From: Aliidongia dinghuensis
GTDB lineage: Bacteria; Pseudomonadota; Alphaproteobacteria; ATCC43930; CGMCC-115725
Assembly: GCF_014643535.1 (NCBI RefSeq)
Contig: NZ_BMJQ01000018.1
Location: 1-64,000, forward strand
Length of the DNA: 64,000 nucleotides
Reading direction: 5' to 3'
A model generated the notes under the pieces. The model had not been told where the DNA came from, ran no database searches, and was given only the letters and a program-made list of their open reading frames with translations. A program made the translations under genes and the position numbers. This document shows, piece after piece, positions 27,477-36,518 of the stretch. The number at the start of each line of letters is the position of its first letter. Positions within the stretch are counted from its first letter, which is position 1.

Positions 27477-28415
27477 TTAAGCGACGGGAGGCGGCACTCT
27501 AGCGGCGAACGGCCGGAAACGGAAAGGCCGCGACAGCGGCGGCAGGGTCATGGCCGCGACGCCGGTCAGCACCAGCACGAGCCCGCCCGCGGTGCGCCAG
27601 CCCGGCAGCTCGCCCAGGAACAGGATGCCGAGTGCCACCGAGACCGCGGCGCGGAGATAGGCGACGCTGGCGGTGCCGACCGAGCCCAGCGACGCCAGCA
27701 GCCGGAAATAGACGACGAAGGCGCCGGCGGTCGAGAACAGGCCGAGGGCGGCGAGCGCCAGGACGGAGTTCAGCGACGGCGCGGGCAACGTCCAAGGCCG
27801 CTCGATCAGGGCCGCCGCCGGCGCCATGACGAAGGCCGAGACGAGCGTCGAGCCTGCGGCCGGCACGATCGGCGGCAAGCCCGCAAAGGTCCGGCCGAAG
27901 ATCGCCGCCACGGCGTAGCAGACCGTGGCGGCGACGATCGCGAGCTCAGCCACGACGTCGCCGCCGAGCCCGGCGCTGAGCGCCCCCGGCCCCACGATCG
28001 CGACGATGCCGGCGAGCCCCAAGAGCGTGCCCACGAGCTGGCGCAGGCCTGCCCGCTCGTGCCGGGTCCAGGCCCAGGTGATCAGGAACACGAAAATGGG
28101 CGTCGTCGAGTTGAGCACGCCAGCGAGGCCGCTCGGGACGCGCTCTTCGCCCCAGGCGATCAGGCTGAACGGCAAGATGCCGTTCATTGCCGCCTGGATC
28201 GCGAAATTGCGCCAGGCGAGCGGCCGGCGCGGCAAGAAGGTGCCCTGCCGCGCCATGACGAGCTGCAGCACCACGGTCGCGATCGTGACGCGCGTCGCGA
28301 CCAGCGTCAGCGGCGGAATCGTCGCGACGGCGACGCGGATGAAGCCATAAGAGGCGCCCCACAGCAGCGCGAGGAGCAGCAGCAAGGCAAGATCGGACCG
28401 GCGAGCAGCGGGCAT
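27477..28415 (-). CDS. EamA/DMT family transporter
   Basis: This 312-residue inner-membrane protein has ten predicted helices in two five-helix EamA repeats, beginning with LALLLLLALLWGASYGFIRVAV. Members export amino acids, metabolites or drugs. It is divergent from an ArsR-type regulator gene with about 130 bases between their starts, the usual arrangement for an efflux pump under local control. The substrate is unknown. Its start is 20 bases upstream of ptrB's end of the unit, so ptrB and this gene form separate units on the same strand. Confidence 0.9.
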   Translation of the reverse strand: MPAARRSDLALLLLLALLWGASYGFIRVAVATIPPLTLVATRVTIATVVLQLVMARQGTFLPRRPLAWRNFAIQAAMNGILPFSLIAWGEERVPSGLAGVLNSTTPIFVFLITWAWTRHERAGLRQLVGTLLGLAGIVAIVGPGALSAGLGGDVVAELAIVAATVCYAVAAIFGRTFAGLPPIVPAAGSTLVSAFVMAPAAALIERPWTLPAPSLNSVLALAALGLFSTAGAFVVYFRLLASLGSVGTASVAYLRAAVSVALGILFLGELPGWRTAGGLVLVLTGVAAMTLPPLSRPFRFRPFAARVPPPVA

Positions 28416-28546
28416 GGCGGCGACTCCGTCGTGGAAAACGTGCTGACCCTGCCACCGGCGGCAGGCCCACGCGCGTCCGAACGCTTCGGCCGCGGACGAA
28501 GCATCGCGTCTTGCCCATGGTCGCGGCGCCGACCATTCTCTTGTTC

Positions 28547-29263
28547 ATGATTGCCGCATCGAATCTCGCTGAAGTCGCCGCGCTCGTCGGCGATCCCGCC
28601 CGCGCCAACATGCTGGCCGCGCTGATGGACGGCCGCGCGCTGACCGCCACCGAGCTCGCCTTCATGGCGCGCGTCACGCCGCAGACGGCGAGCGCCCATC
28701 TGGCGAAGCTTTCGGACTCTCACCTGCTCGCGGTGACGAAGCAGGGGCGGCACCGCTATTTCCGGCTCGCCTCGCCGCTCGTCGGCCGCATGCTCGAGGG
28801 CATCATGGCGGTGGCCGCAATCGAGGCGCCGCAGCGCCATCGCCCGCCGTCCGTCAAAGACGCCGCCCTTCGGCAGGCGCGCACCTGCTACGACCATCTG
28901 GCGGGGCGGCTCGGCGTTGCCCTCGCCGATGCGTTGACGGCGCGCGGCCATGTCGTGCTCGGCGATGACGGCGGCACGGTGACCGACAGCGGCACGGCGT
29001 TCTTCCAGGCAATCGGCATCGACCTCGCCACGAGCCACAAGCGGCAGCGCTGCTTCTGCCGGCCCTGCCTCGACTGGAGCGAACGCCGGCCGCATCTGGC
29101 CGGCAGCCTGGGGGCAGCGCTCGCCGACGCGGCCTTCGCACAAGGCTGGATCGAGCGGCTGCGCGACACGCGCGCCGTTGGCATCACCGCCGCCGGGCGC
29201 GAGCAGATGGTGCGCCTGTTCGGCCCGGAGCTGAGTACCGTATTTTTTTCGACCGAAAATTAG
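28547..29263 (+). CDS. ArsR family transcriptional regulator with C-terminal extension
   Basis: This 238-residue protein has an ArsR winged helix at about 1-95 (AEVAALVGDPARANMLAALMDG, then TPQTASAHLAKLSDSHLLAVTKQGRHRYFRL). A C-terminal domain of about 140 residues carries several Cys (RCFCRPCLDW) that could bind metal or sense thiols. The ATG at 28547 is chosen because ArsR proteins of this type begin just before AEVAAL; ATG 28517 would add ten hydrophobic residues. It is divergent from the EamA transporter, which it likely represses. Confidence 0.87.
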   Translation: MIAASNLAEVAALVGDPARANMLAALMDGRALTATELAFMARVTPQTASAHLAKLSDSHLLAVTKQGRHRYFRLASPLVGRMLEGIMAVAAIEAPQRHRPPSVKDAALRQARTCYDHLAGRLGVALADALTARGHVVLGDDGGTVTDSGTAFFQAIGIDLATSHKRQRCFCRPCLDWSERRPHLAGSLGAALADAAFAQGWIERLRDTRAVGITAAGREQMVRLFGPELSTVFFSTEN

Positions 29264-29326
29264 ACAGGCTCAACCGGAAGGAGCAAGATCGGATCCCATG
29301 AACGCCGATTTGCTCCGGAGGTCGAG

Positions 29327-29974
29327 ATGGTCGATCAGGCGCTCTATCCCGCCATTCGCGCGGCGATCAAACAGAACGAACTGGGCAATGCCTCGCCCTA
29401 TTGCCTTTCTTATGCGCGGCTCGGCCAGAGCGGCGCCAGCTTCGGCATCTTCCAGGGCGACACCAACGTCAATCCGAGGGCGCGCGCGACGCTCAGCGAC
29501 GTGCTGAACGCCGCCGGCATCGACGATACGAAAGCCGCGGCGATCCTGGCCGCCGTCAGCCGGCCGCTGCCCGCTGGCAACCCGTTGTCGCCGGACGATA
29601 CCACCCTGGTCAACGACGCTCTCGCATCCGACCTTGGGCAGCCGCTGGTCGATGCCATGGATAATGGATTGATGCAGACTGTCTTGACCGGCATCGACAG
29701 CTGCGTCGCCGCGAGCGGCCAGCGGCCGATCGACCCGGCGGCGCAGCTCTACATGGCGCTCTGGATCAACATGACCGGCGCGCCGACAACCTTGTGCAAA
29801 TGGCTCGGCGGCGACGAGATCGCCGGCCTGGCGCCGCCAGCGGGCGACGCGGTCGGCACGGAAGATATCTCGGCCTATCTGCAGGCGAGCGCCTATTTCC
29901 GCCAGAACCCGCGCAACTTCGCCCACCTGCAGGCCTCGGTCGAAGCGGGGGCGGCAGAGCTGCCGGCGAGCTGA
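29327..29974 (+). CDS. Hypothetical protein with lysozyme-like pattern
   Basis: I do not recognise this 215-residue protein with certainty. Residues 16-43 (NELGNASPYCLSYARLGQ, then SGASFGIFQGD) resemble the lysozyme/transglycosylase pattern of a glutamate followed some 20 residues later by SxGxxQ. E18 would be the catalytic acid. The remainder is helical with no membrane segment. No signal peptide is present, so if it is a muramidase it is either kept inside the cell or released by another route. The gene stands alone between the ArsR regulator and a repeat element. Confidence 0.55.
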   Translation: MVDQALYPAIRAAIKQNELGNASPYCLSYARLGQSGASFGIFQGDTNVNPRARATLSDVLNAAGIDDTKAAAILAAVSRPLPAGNPLSPDDTTLVNDALASDLGQPLVDAMDNGLMQTVLTGIDSCVAASGQRPIDPAAQLYMALWINMTGAPTTLCKWLGGDEIAGLAPPAGDAVGTEDISAYLQASAYFRQNPRNFAHLQASVEAGAAELPAS

Positions 29975-29990
29975 GCGAGCGCGCGGCGAC

Positions 29991-30060
29991 ACCCTCACCC
30001 TCCCGCCGCTACGCGCCAGGTCCCTCCCTCTCCCGCAAGCGAGAGGGTTGGGGTGAGGGT
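29991..30060. repeat. Extragenic palindromic repeat, family B (second copy)
   Basis: CCCTCACCCTCCCGCC at the left and GAGAGGGTTGGGGTGAGGG at the right form a long interrupted hairpin between convergent genes. It resembles the copy between fabI and aroC. Confidence 0.75.
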
Positions 30061-30073
30061 CGCGCCGCCGTCC

Positions 30074-31081
30074 TCAACTCCGCGGCACGCGGCCTTCGAT
30101 CGGGTAGGCCGGGTCGCTGTAGCCGGGCGTCGACGGATGACCGGTTGGCACCAGGCGGTCGACGAGCGCCTCGTCCTCGGCGGTGAAGCGGTAGGCCAAG
30201 GCGCCCATGTAATCGTCCCACTGCTCGATCGTGCGCGGCCCGGCGATCGCGGATGTCACGAGCCGGTTGTTCAGGACCCAGCTGACCGCGAACTGGCCGG
30301 CGGTGCCGCCGCGTGCCTCGGCATGGGCTTTGATCTCCTGCGCCAGCGCCAGCGATTCACGACGCCACTCCGTTTGCAGGATGCGCTTGTCCTGGCGGGC
30401 GACACGGCTGTCGTTCGGCGGCGGCGCATCGGGCGAGTATTTGCCGGTCAAGACACCGCGGGCGAGCGGGCTGTAGGGCACCACGCCCAGGCCATAGAAG
30501 CCGCAGGCCGGCAGATGCTCGACCTCCGGCACCCGGTTCATGGCGTTGTAGTAGGGCTGGCTCACCACCGGCCGGTCGATGCCCATCCGGTCGGCCAGAT
30601 GACAGATCTCGGCAACGCGCCAGGAGCGATAGTTCGACACGCCGAAATAGCGGATCTTGCCCTGGCGCACGAGGTCGCCGATGGCACGCACCGTCTCGTC
30701 GAGCGGCGTCGAGAGATCCTCCTTATGCAGGTAATAGACGTCGATATAGTCGGTGCCGAGCCGCCGGAGGCTCGATTCTGCCGCCTGCATCACCCATTTG
30801 CGCGACAGGCCCCGCTCGTTCGGCCCGTCGCCCATGACGTTGCAGAGCTTGGTCGCCAAGACCCAGCGATCGCGCTGCTTGGCAATGGTGCGGCCGACGA
30901 TCGCCTCCGACTCCCCGTCGTTGTAGGCATCGGCCGTGTCGATGAAATTGATGCCGGCATCGGCCGCCTTGGCGATGATGTGGGCCGCGTCCGCCTCCGC
31001 GGTCGGGCCGCCGAACATCATGGTGCCGAGGCACAGCGGCGAGACCTTGAGCCCGCTGCGCCCGAGGTTGCGGTAGTCCAT
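30074..31081 (-). CDS. Aldo/keto reductase
   Basis: This 335-residue TIM-barrel NADPH reductase has the catalytic tetrad D and Y in DTADAYNDGESE, K in VLATKL and H in YYLHKED. It starts with MDYRNLGRSGLKVSPLCLGT, typical of the YajO/YghZ-like group. The cofactor phosphate region is near SAIAGPRTIEQW. The gene is downstream of the aldonate dehydratase on the same strand, separated only by a repeat, so it may act on a sugar-derived aldehyde or ketone. The substrate is not known. Confidence 0.92.
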   Translation of the reverse strand: MDYRNLGRSGLKVSPLCLGTMMFGGPTAEADAAHIIAKAADAGINFIDTADAYNDGESEAIVGRTIAKQRDRWVLATKLCNVMGDGPNERGLSRKWVMQAAESSLRRLGTDYIDVYYLHKEDLSTPLDETVRAIGDLVRQGKIRYFGVSNYRSWRVAEICHLADRMGIDRPVVSQPYYNAMNRVPEVEHLPACGFYGLGVVPYSPLARGVLTGKYSPDAPPPNDSRVARQDKRILQTEWRRESLALAQEIKAHAEARGGTAGQFAVSWVLNNRLVTSAIAGPRTIEQWDDYMGALAYRFTAEDEALVDRLVPTGHPSTPGYSDPAYPIEGRVPRS

Positions 31082-31101
31082 GGCGAGGCTTCCTCTCTAC
31101 T

Positions 31102-31213
31102 CGTCGTTCCCGCGAAGGCGGGAACCCAGCCAAGAGCCGCGTCGGCGGCGACACGACTCTTTTCCGCGCTCCCGCGCGTAAGGGCTGGATTCCCGCCTCC
31201 GCGGGAATGACGG
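31102..31213. repeat. 112-bp extragenic repeat, family A copy 1
   Basis: Inverted arms (GTTCCCGCGAAGGCGGGAAC and ATTCCCGCCTCCGCGGGAAT) flank a conserved core containing GCCGCGTCGGCGGCGACA and CCGCGCGTAAGGGCTGGAT. The length is the same as the copy at 36383-36494 and they differ at 13 of 112 positions (about 88% identity) by hand alignment. Confidence 0.85.
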
Positions 31214-31223
31214 TTCAATCAGG

Positions 31224-33008
31224 TCAGTGATTGTCCCGCGGCACGCCGAAGGTTTCGGCAATGCGCTGGTACTTGACCGCGTTCTCCAGCACGCCGCCGG
31301 TCTCGAGCTGGCCCACGTGGCTGCGATAGATCTCCTGCCAAGGCGTCTGGTTGACGAACTCGGGCAGCTTGAGGGCCTTCTTCCGCTCGGCCAGTTCCGC
31401 GTCGCTGATCAGGATGTTGGCCGCGCGCTTCTTCAGGTCGATGCGCACCCGGTCGCCGGTCTGCAAGAGTGCCAGGCCCCCGCCGACCCCGGCCTCCGGC
31501 GAGGCGTTCAGGATCGACGGGCTGCCAGACGTGCCGCTCTGCCGGCCGTCGCCGATGCACGGCAGCTCGTTGACACCCTGCTTCACCAGCGCGTCGGGCG
31601 GCAGCATGTTCACCACCTCGGCCGAGCCCGGATAGCCCACCGGCCCGCAATAGCGGACGACCAGGATGCAATGGGCGTCGATGTTGAGCGACGGGTCGTT
31701 GATGCGGTGGTGATAGTCCTCGGGCCCGTCGAACACGATGGCGCGGCCCTCGAACGCCTCCTCGTCGCCCGGCGTCTCGAGATAGCGCGTGCGGAACTCG
31801 TCGGAGATGACCGAGGTCTTCATGATGGCGCTCGAGAACAGGTTACCCTTGAGTTGCACGAAGCCGGCCTTCTCCTTCAAAGGATTGTCCCAAGCGCGGA
31901 TGACGTCCGGATCGGTCGAGCGCGCGTCGCCCGTGATCTCGCCCATGGTCCGGCCGGTCACCGTGACGGCACCCTCGCGCAGCTTGCCATGGCGCTTCAG
32001 TTCCCCCAGCACGGCCGGCAGGCCGCCGGCACGATAGTAGGTCTCGCCCAGGTACTTGCCGGCCGGCTGCATGTTGACCAAGAGCGGGATCTCGTAGCCG
32101 ATGCGGTCCCAATCGTCGTTGGTGAGCTCGACGCCCATGTGGCGCGCGATGGCGTTGACGTGCGGCGGGCAGTTGGTGGAGGCGCCGATCGCCGATGCCG
32201 CGACGATCGCGTTCTCGAACGCGGCGCGCGTCATGATGTCGGACGGCTTCAGGTTCTCGCGCACCAGCTCGACCGCGCGTTTTCCTGTCGCGTAGGCCAT
32301 CTGCGCGCGCTCGCGATAGGGGCCGGGGATGGCGGCGCAGCCGGGCAGCGACATGCCGAGTGCTTCGGCCATGGCGTTCATCGAGCTCGCCGTGCCCATG
32401 GTGTTGCAATGACCGACGCTCGGCGCCGACGCCGCGACCATGTCGATGAACTTGGCATAGTCGAGGAGACCGGCGGCATGGCGCCGGCGCGCCTCCCACA
32501 CGACCGTGCCGGAGCCGGCGAGCTCGCCCTCGAAATGACCGTCGAGCATCGGGCCGCCCGACAGCACGATGGCCGGAATGTCGACCGTGGCGGCGCCCAT
32601 CAGCATGGCGGGCGTGGTCTTGTCGCAGCCGGTGGTCAGCACGACGCCGTCGAGCGGATAGCCGTAGAGCACCTCGACCAGGCCCAGATAGGCCAGGTTC
32701 CGGTCGAGCGCCGCGGTCGGCCGCTTGCCGGTCTCCTGGATCGGATGGACCGGGAATTCGATCGGCAGGCCGCCGGCGTCGCGGATGCCGGCCTTGACCC
32801 GCTCGGCCAGGTCGATGTGATGGCGATTGCACGGCGAGAGGTCGCTGCCGGTCTGGGCGATGCCGATGACCGGCTTGCCGGACTGCAGCTCCTCGCGCGT
32901 CAGGCCGAAATTGAGGTAGCGCTCGAGATAGAGCGCCGTCATGCCGGGATTGCCCGGATTGTCCCACCAAAGCTGGCTGCGCAGCTTGCGGCCTTGATTG
33001 TCCGCCAT
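31224..33008 (-). CDS. Aldonate dehydratase of the IlvD/Edd family (D-xylonate / L-arabinonate dehydratase type)
   Basis: This 594-residue enzyme removes water from a pentonate to give 2-keto-3-deoxy-pentonate. The [2Fe-2S] ligands C60 ([10 protein letters not shown]), C128 (TTGCDK) and C201 (SVGHCNTMG) are present. So are K130, which is carbamylated for Mg binding in the family, and the catalytic serine segment [11 protein letters not shown]. The opening [18 protein letters not shown] and the C-terminal [20 protein letters not shown] are characteristic of XylD/AraC sugar-acid dehydratases rather than IlvD or Edd. The ATG at 33008 follows an AAGGAG site; an in-frame GTG lies seven codons upstream. 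The lactonase and dehydrogenase that would supply its substrate are encoded 5-7 kb away on the same strand. Confidence 0.93.
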   Translation of the reverse strand: MADNQGRKLRSQLWWDNPGNPGMTALYLERYLNFGLTREELQSGKPVIGIAQTGSDLSPCNRHHIDLAERVKAGIRDAGGLPIEFPVHPIQETGKRPTAALDRNLAYLGLVEVLYGYPLDGVVLTTGCDKTTPAMLMGAATVDIPAIVLSGGPMLDGHFEGELAGSGTVVWEARRRHAAGLLDYAKFIDMVAASAPSVGHCNTMGTASSMNAMAEALGMSLPGCAAIPGPYRERAQMAYATGKRAVELVRENLKPSDIMTRAAFENAIVAASAIGASTNCPPHVNAIARHMGVELTNDDWDRIGYEIPLLVNMQPAGKYLGETYYRAGGLPAVLGELKRHGKLREGAVTVTGRTMGEITGDARSTDPDVIRAWDNPLKEKAGFVQLKGNLFSSAIMKTSVISDEFRTRYLETPGDEEAFEGRAIVFDGPEDYHHRINDPSLNIDAHCILVVRYCGPVGYPGSAEVVNMLPPDALVKQGVNELPCIGDGRQSGTSGSPSILNASPEAGVGGGLALLQTGDRVRIDLKKRAANILISDAELAERKKALKLPEFVNQTPWQEIYRSHVGQLETGGVLENAVKYQRIAETFGVPRDNH

Positions 33009-33196
33009 TCGTTCGAACTCCTTCGTCACTCAACGCCCGGCAGCCATGACGGCCGCCGGTCTTGTCCATGGCGCTTTACGCACCAATTCTGGGGGAAGCC
33101 GCCTGCGGCGCAGCCCAATCGCTTGACCGCGACCGCCCGATGGCCGCAGAACCACGATTTCCTTGTCACCGCAAAGCGGCGTAGCCCCCCAATCCC

Positions 33197-36100
33197 ATGG
33201 CAATTCCGTACTCGTCCGAGGATCTCGGCCGCGCCTTCGATGCCCGCACGCTGGCCCGCGGCCGCACCCTGCTGCTGGCCGGCCAGGTGGCGCTCCATAT
33301 CGACGGCGACACGATCGAGGGCGTCGTGCGCGAGGGCGACCGGCAGTATCGCGGCAGCCTGCACCCGGCGATAGCGAACGGCCGTGTCACCTTCGCCAGC
33401 CAATGCAGCTGCGGCCAGCGCAACTGCGCCCATCTGGTGGCGGCGGCGCTGGGCGTGCTCGACAAGTACCCGGAATGGCGCCGGCAGCAGCAGCAGAGCT
33501 TCCTCGCCAACCTCTTGGCCGCCCCGCCCAAGGAGCGCACGCGGCTCGTGTTCCTCTTGGAACCGGGCGAAGGCGAGACCTGCTTCTTCGTCTCGCCGGT
33601 GCTGGAGCATGACCGGACCGGCCGCATCGAGCCGGTCAGCCCACGGCGCATCGGCGAGGAGATCGAGCGTTCGCCTGGCGAGCGGGCCCTCGCCCGCCTG
33701 ATCGGTGGCGACGAGACGCGCGTCGCGGTCGCCGCCTCCGAGCCGCAGGCGGCGGCACGGCTCATCGACCAGCTGGTCGGATCCGGCCTTGCCCGTTGGC
33801 AGCCGTCCAACAAGCGCCTGATCAAGGGGCCGCAGCGCGTGTTCGACGCGGCGAAGCCGCCGGAGTTGCCGCCGAAATCCGCTGTGCTGCGCGCCGGCAC
33901 CAGCCTCTGGTACGTCGACGCCCATAGCGGGCACCTGGGCCTGGCCGTGCCGCGCGCCCCGGCCTCGACCGCCACCCGCAGGCCGCTGGCGCCGCCCATC
34001 CGGCGCGGCACCGCCGGGCTGCGTGACGCCAATCTGCGCGAGATGAGCCGGCGTGCCGAACCCGCGCGCTCGGCACCGCGCGCGACGCCGGCGGATCTCG
34101 TCATTCTCGACCGGCCGATGGTGCCGGTCATCAAGCTCGCGCGCATCGAGGGGCCGGACGAGATGGGCCGGATCCAGCAGGTCGACGCGCTCACCCTCGC
34201 CTTTGCCTACGATAGGGGCCTCGCCGAGCCCGACGACGAGCGGCAGTTCGTTCGCGTCGAGGACGGCACTGGCGAGCCCATGTTCCTGCGCCGCGACCGG
34301 CCGGCCGAGGCCCGGGCCGAGGGGCAGCTGCGCGAGGAAGGCTTCGTGCAGGTCCGCGTCCAGACCAAGGGCCAGGCCAAGGGCCGGCGCATCTATCTCT
34401 ACCGCGGCAAGGACGCGGGCGAGCGCTGGCAACGCTTCCTGGCCGAACGCGTGCCGGCGCTCGAGGCCCAGGGCTGGCGCGCCGAGATCGAGGACGGCTT
34501 CGGCCCGCAGCTGATCGACGTCATCGGCGAGATCGACATGCGGCTCGCCGACGAGGAGGGCGGCTGGTTCTCGCTCGAGCTCGGCATCGAGGTCGAGGGC
34601 GAGCGGTTGCCGCTGCTGCCGATCCTGACCCGCATCCTGGATCGCGGCGGGCTCGAGACCATGCCCACGGTCGACGGCAAGGTGCGCGTCCAGCTCGACG
34701 ACGGCCGCATGCTGGCGCTGCCGGTCGAGCGGATCGCACGCATGCTGGCCACCATGAGCGACCTGATCGAGGCCGCACGCCGTACCGGCGCCGGCACGCT
34801 CATGCTGCCGGCGAGCGAGGCGCCGGCCGTGGTCGACCTCGAGGAAGTGCTGGTCGCGCGCTGGCAGAATGCCGCGCACATCCGCCGTTACGTCGAGCGC
34901 TTCCGCGACGATCTCACCATCGAGCCGATACCGGTGCCGGCCCGATTCAAGGGCACGCTCCGGCCCTACCAGTCCCAGGGGCTCGACTGGTTGCAGCATC
35001 TCGCAGGCCAAGCCATCGCCGGCATCCTGGCCGACGACATGGGGCTCGGCAAAACGGCCCAGACCATCGCCCATATCGTGGCCGAGCACGACGCCGGCCG
35101 GCTCGACCGGCCGGTGCTGATCGTGCTGCCGACCAGCCTCGTCGCCAACTGGTCGGCCGAGCTCGCCAAGTTCGCGCCCCACCTCCGGCGCGCCGTGCTG
35201 CACGGGCTCGACCGGCACGAGCGGCGGCGCTCGCTCGGCCAGACCGAGGTGGTGATCACGACCTACACCGTCCTGGCCCGCGACATCGAGCTCATGAGCG
35301 AGATGGAATGGCATCTCGTCGTGCTGGACGAGGCTCAGGCGATCAAGAGCCCGGAATCCAAGACCTTCCGCGCCGTCTGCCAACTCAAGACCCGGCACAA
35401 GCTGTGCCTGTCGGGCACGCCGATCGAGAACAATCTCGAGGAACTGTGGGCGCAGTTCGCCTTCCTGATGCCGGGCTTGCTCGGCGACCGGCGCGGCTTC
35501 GCCAAGCGCTTCCGCACGCCGATCGAGAAGAAGGGCGACGAGGTCCGGCGCGACCAGCTGATCCGCCGCATCCGCCCGTTCATCTTGCGCCGCACCAAGG
35601 CCGAGGTCGCGAGCGACCTGCCGCCGAAGCACACCATCATCCGCCGCGTCTCGTTGGCGCCGGAGCAGCGCGAGCTCTACGAGACGATCCGTGTGACCCT
35701 CTACGAAAAGCTCCGCCACGAGCTGGCCGAGCGCAACGCCGGCCAGGGCCGGATCGTGCTGCTGGACGCACTTTTGAAGCTGAGGCAGGTGTGCTGCGAC
35801 CCGCGCCTCGTCAAGTTGCCAGCCGCGCGCGAGGTCGCGATGTCGAGCAAGCTCGACGAGCTCAAGGAGATGCTGGTCGAGATGATCGCCGAGGGCCGGC
35901 GCGTCCTCCTGTTCTCGCAATTCACCTCGATGCTCGACCTCATCAAGGAGGCGGTGACGGCAGCCGGCATCGATTTCGTCGAGCTGCGCGGCGACACGGC
36001 CGACCGCGCGACGCCGGTCAGGCGCTTCGAGGCGCTCGAAGTACCGCTGTTCCTGATCAGCCTCAAGGCGGGCGGCCGCGGCCTCAACCTGACCTCCGCC

Positions 36101-36367
36101 GACACGGTCATTCACTATGACCCGTGGTGGAACCCGGCCGCCGAGGAACAGGCGTCCGACCGCGCGCACCGCATCGGCCAGACCAAGTCGGTGTTCGTCT
36201 ACAAGCTGATCGCCGCCGGCACGGTCGAGGAGCGCATCGTCGAGCTGCAGGAGCGCAAGGCGGCCTTGGCCAACATCGCGCTCGGCGCCGAGAGCGAGTT
36301 CGCCGGCATCGAGCTCGACGACATCGACTACCTGTTCGGCGACGCGGCGGACCAGGAGGCGGCTTAG
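33197..36367 (+). CDS. SWIM zinc finger - SNF2 family helicase
   Basis: This 1056-residue protein has an N-terminal SWIM zinc motif (C70-x-C72, C77-x-H79: CSCGQRNCAH). A long middle region (about 100-580) with basic, Pro/Arg-rich stretches has no recognised fold. The Swi2/Snf2 ATPase is at about 587-1045. Helicase motifs are visible: motif I DDMGLGKT near 614-621, motif II DEAQ near 709, motif III SGTPIENNLEELW, and the C-terminal motifs LKAGGRGLNLTSADTVIHYDPWWNPAAEEQ and RAHRIGQ. It is a DNA translocase; family members act in repair or in displacing proteins such as RNA polymerase. It is encoded against the surrounding sugar-catabolic genes, and no restriction or defence gene lies beside it. 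Confidence 0.93.
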   Translation: MAIPYSSEDLGRAFDARTLARGRTLLLAGQVALHIDGDTIEGVVREGDRQYRGSLHPAIANGRVTFASQCSCGQRNCAHLVAAALGVLDKYPEWRRQQQQSFLANLLAAPPKERTRLVFLLEPGEGETCFFVSPVLEHDRTGRIEPVSPRRIGEEIERSPGERALARLIGGDETRVAVAASEPQAAARLIDQLVGSGLARWQPSNKRLIKGPQRVFDAAKPPELPPKSAVLRAGTSLWYVDAHSGHLGLAVPRAPASTATRRPLAPPIRRGTAGLRDANLREMSRRAEPARSAPRATPADLVILDRPMVPVIKLARIEGPDEMGRIQQVDALTLAFAYDRGLAEPDDERQFVRVEDGTGEPMFLRRDRPAEARAEGQLREEGFVQVRVQTKGQAKGRRIYLYRGKDAGERWQRFLAERVPALEAQGWRAEIEDGFGPQLIDVIGEIDMRLADEEGGWFSLELGIEVEGERLPLLPILTRILDRGGLETMPTVDGKVRVQLDDGRMLALPVERIARMLATMSDLIEAARRTGAGTLMLPASEAPAVVDLEEVLVARWQNAAHIRRYVERFRDDLTIEPIPVPARFKGTLRPYQSQGLDWLQHLAGQAIAGILADDMGLGKTAQTIAHIVAEHDAGRLDRPVLIVLPTSLVANWSAELAKFAPHLRRAVLHGLDRHERRRSLGQTEVVITTYTVLARDIELMSEMEWHLVVLDEAQAIKSPESKTFRAVCQLKTRHKLCLSGTPIENNLEELWAQFAFLMPGLLGDRRGFAKRFRTPIEKKGDEVRRDQLIRRIRPFILRRTKAEVASDLPPKHTIIRRVSLAPEQRELYETIRVTLYEKLRHELAERNAGQGRIVLLDALLKLRQVCCDPRLVKLPAAREVAMSSKLDELKEMLVEMIAEGRRVLLFSQFTSMLDLIKEAVTAAGIDFVELRGDTADRATPVRRFEALEVPLFLISLKAGGRGLNLTSADTVIHYDPWWNPAAEEQASDRAHRIGQTKSVFVYKLIAAGTVEERIVELQERKAALANIALGAESEFAGIELDDIDYLFGDAADQEAA

Positions 36368-36382
36368 GGCCACTGCTTCTCC

Positions 36383-36494
36383 CGTCATCCCCGCGCAGGC
36401 GGGGATCCAGCAATGAGCCGCGTCGGCGGCGACAAGACTCTTGTCCGCGCTGCCGCGCGTAAGGGCTGGATCCCCGCCTGCGCGGGGATGACGG
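36383..36494. repeat. 112-bp extragenic repeat, family A copy 2
   Basis: This has the same length and core as the copy at 31102-31213, with arms CATCCCCGCGCAGGCGGGGA and TCCCCGCCTGCGCGGGGATG. It lies between the convergent ends of the SNF2 gene and the aldose epimerase gene. The two copies are in the same orientation and enclose the dehydratase and SNF2 genes. Confidence 0.85.
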
Positions 36495-36518
36495 AAGAGC
36501 GGGTGCCACCGCACCATC

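Noticed and set aside
33026-36517. 1163-codon open frame antisense to the SNF2 gene
   Set aside because: It lies fully opposite a gene with clear helicase motifs. Its translation is a low-complexity mix of Arg, Ala, Asp and Leu typical of antisense frames in GC-rich DNA.
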